A stretch of DNA of 64,000 bases, taken from Rhodoferax sp. (GTDB lineage: Bacteria > Pseudomonadota > Gammaproteobacteria > Burkholderiales > Burkholderiaceae_C). The notes under the pieces were generated by a model that was not told where the DNA came from, did no database searches, and saw only the letters and a list, made by a program, of their open reading frames with translations. Position 1 is the stretch's first letter; the number at the start of each line of letters is the position of its first letter. Positions 60,303 through 64,000 of the stretch are shown piece by piece. The position numbers and the translations under genes are program-made. The stretch lies in assembly GCF_010365055.1 (NCBI RefSeq), contig NZ_JAAFHA010000001.1:1-64000 (forward strand), given 5' to 3'.

Positions 60303-61442
60303 ATGGCTAAAAGAGACTACTACGAAGTCCTGGGCGTTCCCAAGAACGCCTCTGACGAAGAAATCAAAAAGGCTTATCGCAAACATGCGATGAAGCACCA
60401 CCCGGACCGCAATCAGGGCGACACGTCCAAAGCCGCCGAGGAAAAATTCAAAGAGTCCAAGGAAGCCTATGAAATGCTGTCGGATCCGCAAAAGCGTGCG
60501 GCCTACGACCAGCACGGCCATGCCGGTGTCGATCCGAATATGCGCGGCGGACCCGGTGCGGAAGGCTATGGCGGCTTCGCCGAAGCCTTTGGCGACATTT
60601 TTGGCGACATGTTTGGTCAGCAGCGCGGACGCGCTGGCGCGGGCGGCGGGCGCCAGGTCTTCCGTGGCAGCGACCTGAGCTATGCCATGGAAGTGACGCT
60701 GGAAGAAGCGGCGCGGGGCAAGGATGCCCAGATCCGGATTCCGAGCTGGGAATCGTGCGACGTCTGCCATGGCAGCGGCGCCAAGCCCGGCACCCAGGCC
60801 AAGACCTGCGGCACCTGCAGTGGCTCGGGCGCCGTGCAAATGCGCCAGGGCTTTTTCAGCGTGCAGCAAACCTGCCCGACCTGCCGCGGCACGGGCAAGG
60901 TCATTCCCGAACCTTGCACCGCCTGCCACGGACAGGGCAAGATCAAGAAGCAGAAAACGCTGGAAGTCAAGATTCCGGCCGGTATCGACGGCGGCATGCG
61001 CATTCGCAGTGCCGGCAACGGTGAGCCCGGCACCAATGGCGGCCCCGCCGGCGACCTCTACATCGAAATCCGGCTGAAAAAGCATGACATTTTCGAGCGT
61101 GATGGCGATGACATCCATTGCTCGGTGCCGATCAGCATCGTCACGGCTTCGCTGGGTGGTGAAATTGATGTCCCGACGCTGGCCGGCAAGGCCGCCATTG
61201 ATATCCCCGAAGGTACCCAGACCGGCAAGCAGTTCCGCCTGCGTGGCAAAGGCATCAAAGGCGTGCGCGCCAGCTACCCTGGCGATCTGTACTGCCACAT
61301 TCTGGTGGAGACACCGGTCAAGCTGAGCGAACACCAGCGCAAGCTGCTGCGCGAGCTTGACGAGTCGCTGAAAAAAGGCGGCAGCAAACATTCGCCCAGC
61401 GGCGACAGCTGGACGGACCGGCTGAAAAGTTTTTTCAGTTGA
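60303..61442 (+). CDS. dnaJ: Chaperone protein DnaJ
   Basis: [35 protein letters not shown]; Zn-finger CxxCxGxG repeats. Confidence 0.98.
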   Translation: MAKRDYYEVLGVPKNASDEEIKKAYRKHAMKHHPDRNQGDTSKAAEEKFKESKEAYEMLSDPQKRAAYDQHGHAGVDPNMRGGPGAEGYGGFAEAFGDIFGDMFGQQRGRAGAGGGRQVFRGSDLSYAMEVTLEEAARGKDAQIRIPSWESCDVCHGSGAKPGTQAKTCGTCSGSGAVQMRQGFFSVQQTCPTCRGTGKVIPEPCTACHGQGKIKKQKTLEVKIPAGIDGGMRIRSAGNGEPGTNGGPAGDLYIEIRLKKHDIFERDGDDIHCSVPISIVTASLGGEIDVPTLAGKAAIDIPEGTQTGKQFRLRGKGIKGVRASYPGDLYCHILVETPVKLSEHQRKLLRELDESLKKGGSKHSPSGDSWTDRLKSFFS

Positions 61443-61479
61443 TGAAAATCACGTAGCGTCCAAAAAACTGACGCCTCAG

Positions 61480-61520
61480 AAAATGCCACGAAGGATTTTG
61501 ATGTCCTCGTGGCATTTTTT
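61480..61520 (+). terminator. Rho-independent terminator after dnaJ
   Basis: AAAATGCCACGAAGGATTTTGATGTCCTCGTGGCATTTTTTT. Confidence 0.85.
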
Positions 61521-61565
61521 TGTGCATAGTGTGGGCGTGACATCACTTGAGCGGGACATTTCCAC

Positions 61566-62930
61566 ATGAGCGTCAACATTACTTTTCTGGGAGGTGCTGG
61601 CACCGTCACCGGTTCCAAGTATCTGGTGCGCCACGGCGCCGAGAGTCTGCTGGTGGACTGCGGTCTGTTTCAGGGCTACAAGCCGCTGCGCCTGCGCAAC
61701 TGGACCCGTTTGCCCGTCGCACCGAACCAGATTGATGTGGTACTGCTCACCCATGCCCACCTGGACCACAGCGGCTACCTGCCGCTGCTGGTGAAGCAAG
61801 GCTTCTCGGGCCATGTGCACGCCACCAGCGGCACGCGCGACCTGTGCCGCATCCTGCTGCCCGACAGCGGTCACATCCAAGAAGAAGATGCCGCATTTGC
61901 CAACCGCCACGGTTTCTCCAAGCACGCGCCCGCCCTGCCCTTGTACACCCGGCAAGACGCACTCGATTGCCTGCCCCGGTTGAAGGCGGTCGACTTTGGC
62001 AAGACCTTCCAGCCGATCCCCGGCTGGCGCGCCACCTTCTCCTCGGCCGGGCATATTCTGGGTGCCGCCAGTGTGTTGCTAGAAGTGGCCGGACGGCGGA
62101 TTTTGTTCTCCGGCGACCTGGGCCGCCCCGACGACCTCATCATGAATCCCCCGGCCAATGCGCCAAACGCCGACACGGTCTTGATCGAGTCCACCTATGG
62201 CGACCGCGAACACCCCAAAGAAGACGTGCTGGACGAACTGGCGCCTGCGCTGCAGCGGTTAGCCAAACGTGGCGGTGTGGCCGTGATTCCGGTGTTTGCA
62301 GTGGGACGGGCCCAAGCCCTGCTGCACGCAATTCATCAACTCAAGCTGCGCGGCGACCTGCCCACCTCACTGCCGATTTTTCTGGACAGCCCGATGGCCG
62401 TCCACAGCACCCATTTGTTTGAGCAGCATCTGGGTGAACACCGGCTCAGCAGCAAGGAAAGCCACGCCCTGACGCGCTCGGCCACCATGGTCAGCAGCAC
62501 CGATGAGTCACGTGCCTTGGCCAGTCGGCACGGCCCGATGGTGATTCTGTCGGCCAGCGGCATGGCCACCGGCGGGCGGGTGCTGCATCATTTGGCCCAC
62601 CACGCAAGCGATCATCGCAACATGATCATCCTGACCGGGTACCAAGCACCCGGGACCCGTGGCGCGACCATTGCCAGTGGCGCCAAGTCGGTGCGCTTGC
62701 ACGGTCGCGAGGTTGAGATCAATGCCGAAGTTGTGCAATTGCAGTCAGCCTCCGCCCACGCCGATGCCAACCAGCTGTTGGCCTGGCTGCGCACCATGCC
62801 CCAAGCGCCTAACCAAGTCTACGTGGTGCACGGCGAACTGGGCGCATCTGATGCACTTCGCCTGCGCATCAAGCATGAGTTGGGCTGGCGGGCCAGCATG
62901 CCCGAACACGGTTCGACTTGGCCGACTTGA
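61566..62930 (+). CDS. MBL-fold beta-CASP RNA-processing family hydrolase
   Basis: NITFLGGAGTVTGSKYLV...LLTHAHLDHSGYLPLL...FSSAGHILGAASVLLE...ESTYGDREHPKED...LSASGMATGGRVLHHL. Confidence 0.92.
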   Translation: MSVNITFLGGAGTVTGSKYLVRHGAESLLVDCGLFQGYKPLRLRNWTRLPVAPNQIDVVLLTHAHLDHSGYLPLLVKQGFSGHVHATSGTRDLCRILLPDSGHIQEEDAAFANRHGFSKHAPALPLYTRQDALDCLPRLKAVDFGKTFQPIPGWRATFSSAGHILGAASVLLEVAGRRILFSGDLGRPDDLIMNPPANAPNADTVLIESTYGDREHPKEDVLDELAPALQRLAKRGGVAVIPVFAVGRAQALLHAIHQLKLRGDLPTSLPIFLDSPMAVHSTHLFEQHLGEHRLSSKESHALTRSATMVSSTDESRALASRHGPMVILSASGMATGGRVLHHLAHHASDHRNMIILTGYQAPGTRGATIASGAKSVRLHGREVEINAEVVQLQSASAHADANQLLAWLRTMPQAPNQVYVVHGELGASDALRLRIKHELGWRASMPEHGSTWPT

Positions 62931-62943
62931 GCCATCGCCCAAG

Positions 62944-63339
62944 TTATTGGCCGGGCGTCACCATGATGCTTTTGCGCAGGACCCCACCAGCCTCGACACC
63001 GCTTTGGACATTGCCCTCACCGAGAATGCGCGCCTGGCAAGCAATGCGATCGTCACCCTGGTGGGCATCACAGCGCCGCAGCGCATTCTGTTGGTACTGA
63101 TCAGGGGCCCCGGCGAGGGCACCGCGGCGGGCGGCGGCCAAAGCGTTTTTTGCCTCCAGGCGGCAGGTCGCGCGATCCTGGTTTGATTGTCCGCTGGCGC
63201 ACGCGGCCATGTCCTGGCGGTAGCGCGCCTGTGCGTCGCTTGGGGCACTGGGGCTGGCCGCCAGTGCGGCTGTGGCGCCCAGCACGGTGGCCGTTGCGGC
63301 AAGAACGAGATTGCGAATTGAAAGGCGAATGCGGGTCAT
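62944..63339 (-). CDS. Small secreted protein of unknown function
   Basis: Signal peptide MTRIRLSIRNLVLAATATVLGATAALAA; four Cys in the mature part (CASGQ, CRLEA, CDAHQ, CQARI). Confidence 0.65.
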   Translation of the reverse strand: MTRIRLSIRNLVLAATATVLGATAALAASPSAPSDAQARYRQDMAACASGQSNQDRATCRLEAKNALAAARRGALAGAPDQYQQNALRRCDAHQGDDRIACQARILGEGNVQSGVEAGGVLRKSIMVTPGQ

Positions 63340-63576
63340 GATGAAATCCTTTGTTGGACGGGTTGACAAATGCGGCGGTCTCAAGCGTGGAGCGCTTATG
63401 AATACCGATGGGCGCATCAAGCGGCGGATCGGGTGGCTCCACGGGTACGGCTCAAGATTAAGACCAGAATCCTGCGCTGTCTGTGCGCTCGCGTACCGAA
63501 GCGGAAATCATCCCAAGTCGATCATCGCTGACGCCACTGGAAAAGGCACCGGATTGAAGACGTCAGCCAGAACCCG

Positions 63577-64000
63577 TCACGGCCGCATTTTCGATTTTTT
63601 GCGTGCAGCGGGCTTGGGCAACACGGCGCGAAGCAGGGCCTCACAGCTTTCCACTGACATATAACGTGGCACCGGGTAATTGATGTCCGCTTCACGGCAG
63701 GCGGCTCTCGCCAACGCGGGAATGTCCGCTTTGCGCAGCTGGTTCAGTTGGCGGGGAATATCAAGGTCGCGGCTCAACGCGTCGATCGACGCCAGAAACT
63801 TCTGCGCCAGCACGTCCTCTTGCTCCCCCGAGGTCCCCACTTCGGCCTGCAGCGCCAGAACCGCGAGTTTATCGTTGACGGCAGGGCTGGAGAACCTCAG
63901 AACATGCGGCAGCATGATGGCATTGGCCAGACCATGCGGCGTGTGGTATTTGCCGCCGAGTTGATGGGCAATGGCGTGGACATTGCCAACATTGGCTCGT
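63577..64000 (-). CDS. Iron-containing alcohol dehydrogenase, C-terminal part (runs off the window)
   Basis: ANVGNVHAIAHQLGGKYHTPHGLANAIMLPHVLRFSSPAV; open at the right window edge. Confidence 0.85.
   Translation of the reverse strand, partial: RANVGNVHAIAHQLGGKYHTPHGLANAIMLPHVLRFSSPAVNDKLAVLALQAEVGTSGEQEDVLAQKFLASIDALSRDLDIPRQLNQLRKADIPALARAACREADINYPVPRYMSVESCEALLRAVLPKPAARKKSKMRP

Noticed and set aside
60264-61391. 375-aa minus-strand ORF opposite dnaJ
   Set aside because: Shadow ORF; repetitive Ala/Gly/Phe composition mirrors dnaJ codons.

Overview
This is a chromosomal window from a GC-rich betaproteobacterium. Gene order and a characteristic dispersed repeat suggest Comamonadaceae, possibly Rhodoferax-like (inference; no database search was run). 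Most of it is core genome: sixA-ppk; glmM-folP; ftsH-rlmE; greA-carB-lysE-carA; an envelope/translation block read on the minus strand (rpsB-tsf-pyrH-frr-cdsA-dxr-rseP-bamA-skp-lpxD-fabZ-lpxA-lpxB-rnhB-trmH-like); rnr; tRNA-Leu(CAG); rimO; phaR; and the grpE-dnaK-dnaJ heat-shock locus. The accessory highlight is a compact signalling operon at about 40.1-50.5 kb. It encodes a PAS/GGDEF/EAL/REC/PAS protein, a 39-aa micro-ORF, an HDOD protein, two paralogous PAS histidine kinases, a REC-HD-GYP-like protein and a DUF3391-HD-GYP protein. Four ATGA start/stop overlaps stitch it together. Three of its catalytic modules look inactivated at signature residues: GGNEF, a kinase with the phospho-acceptor His replaced by Arg, and an HD-GYP with HE/QF/GFP. 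Direct copies of a roughly 55-bp dispersed repeat lie at both ends of the operon. The repeat occurs at least seven times in the window, sometimes inside genes and sometimes supplying a stop codon. Other observations: uppS is missing from its usual frr-cdsA position, there are sigma32-like promoters at ftsH, grpE and dnaK, and Pho-box-like repeats at ppk and at a truncated PhoX-like gene.
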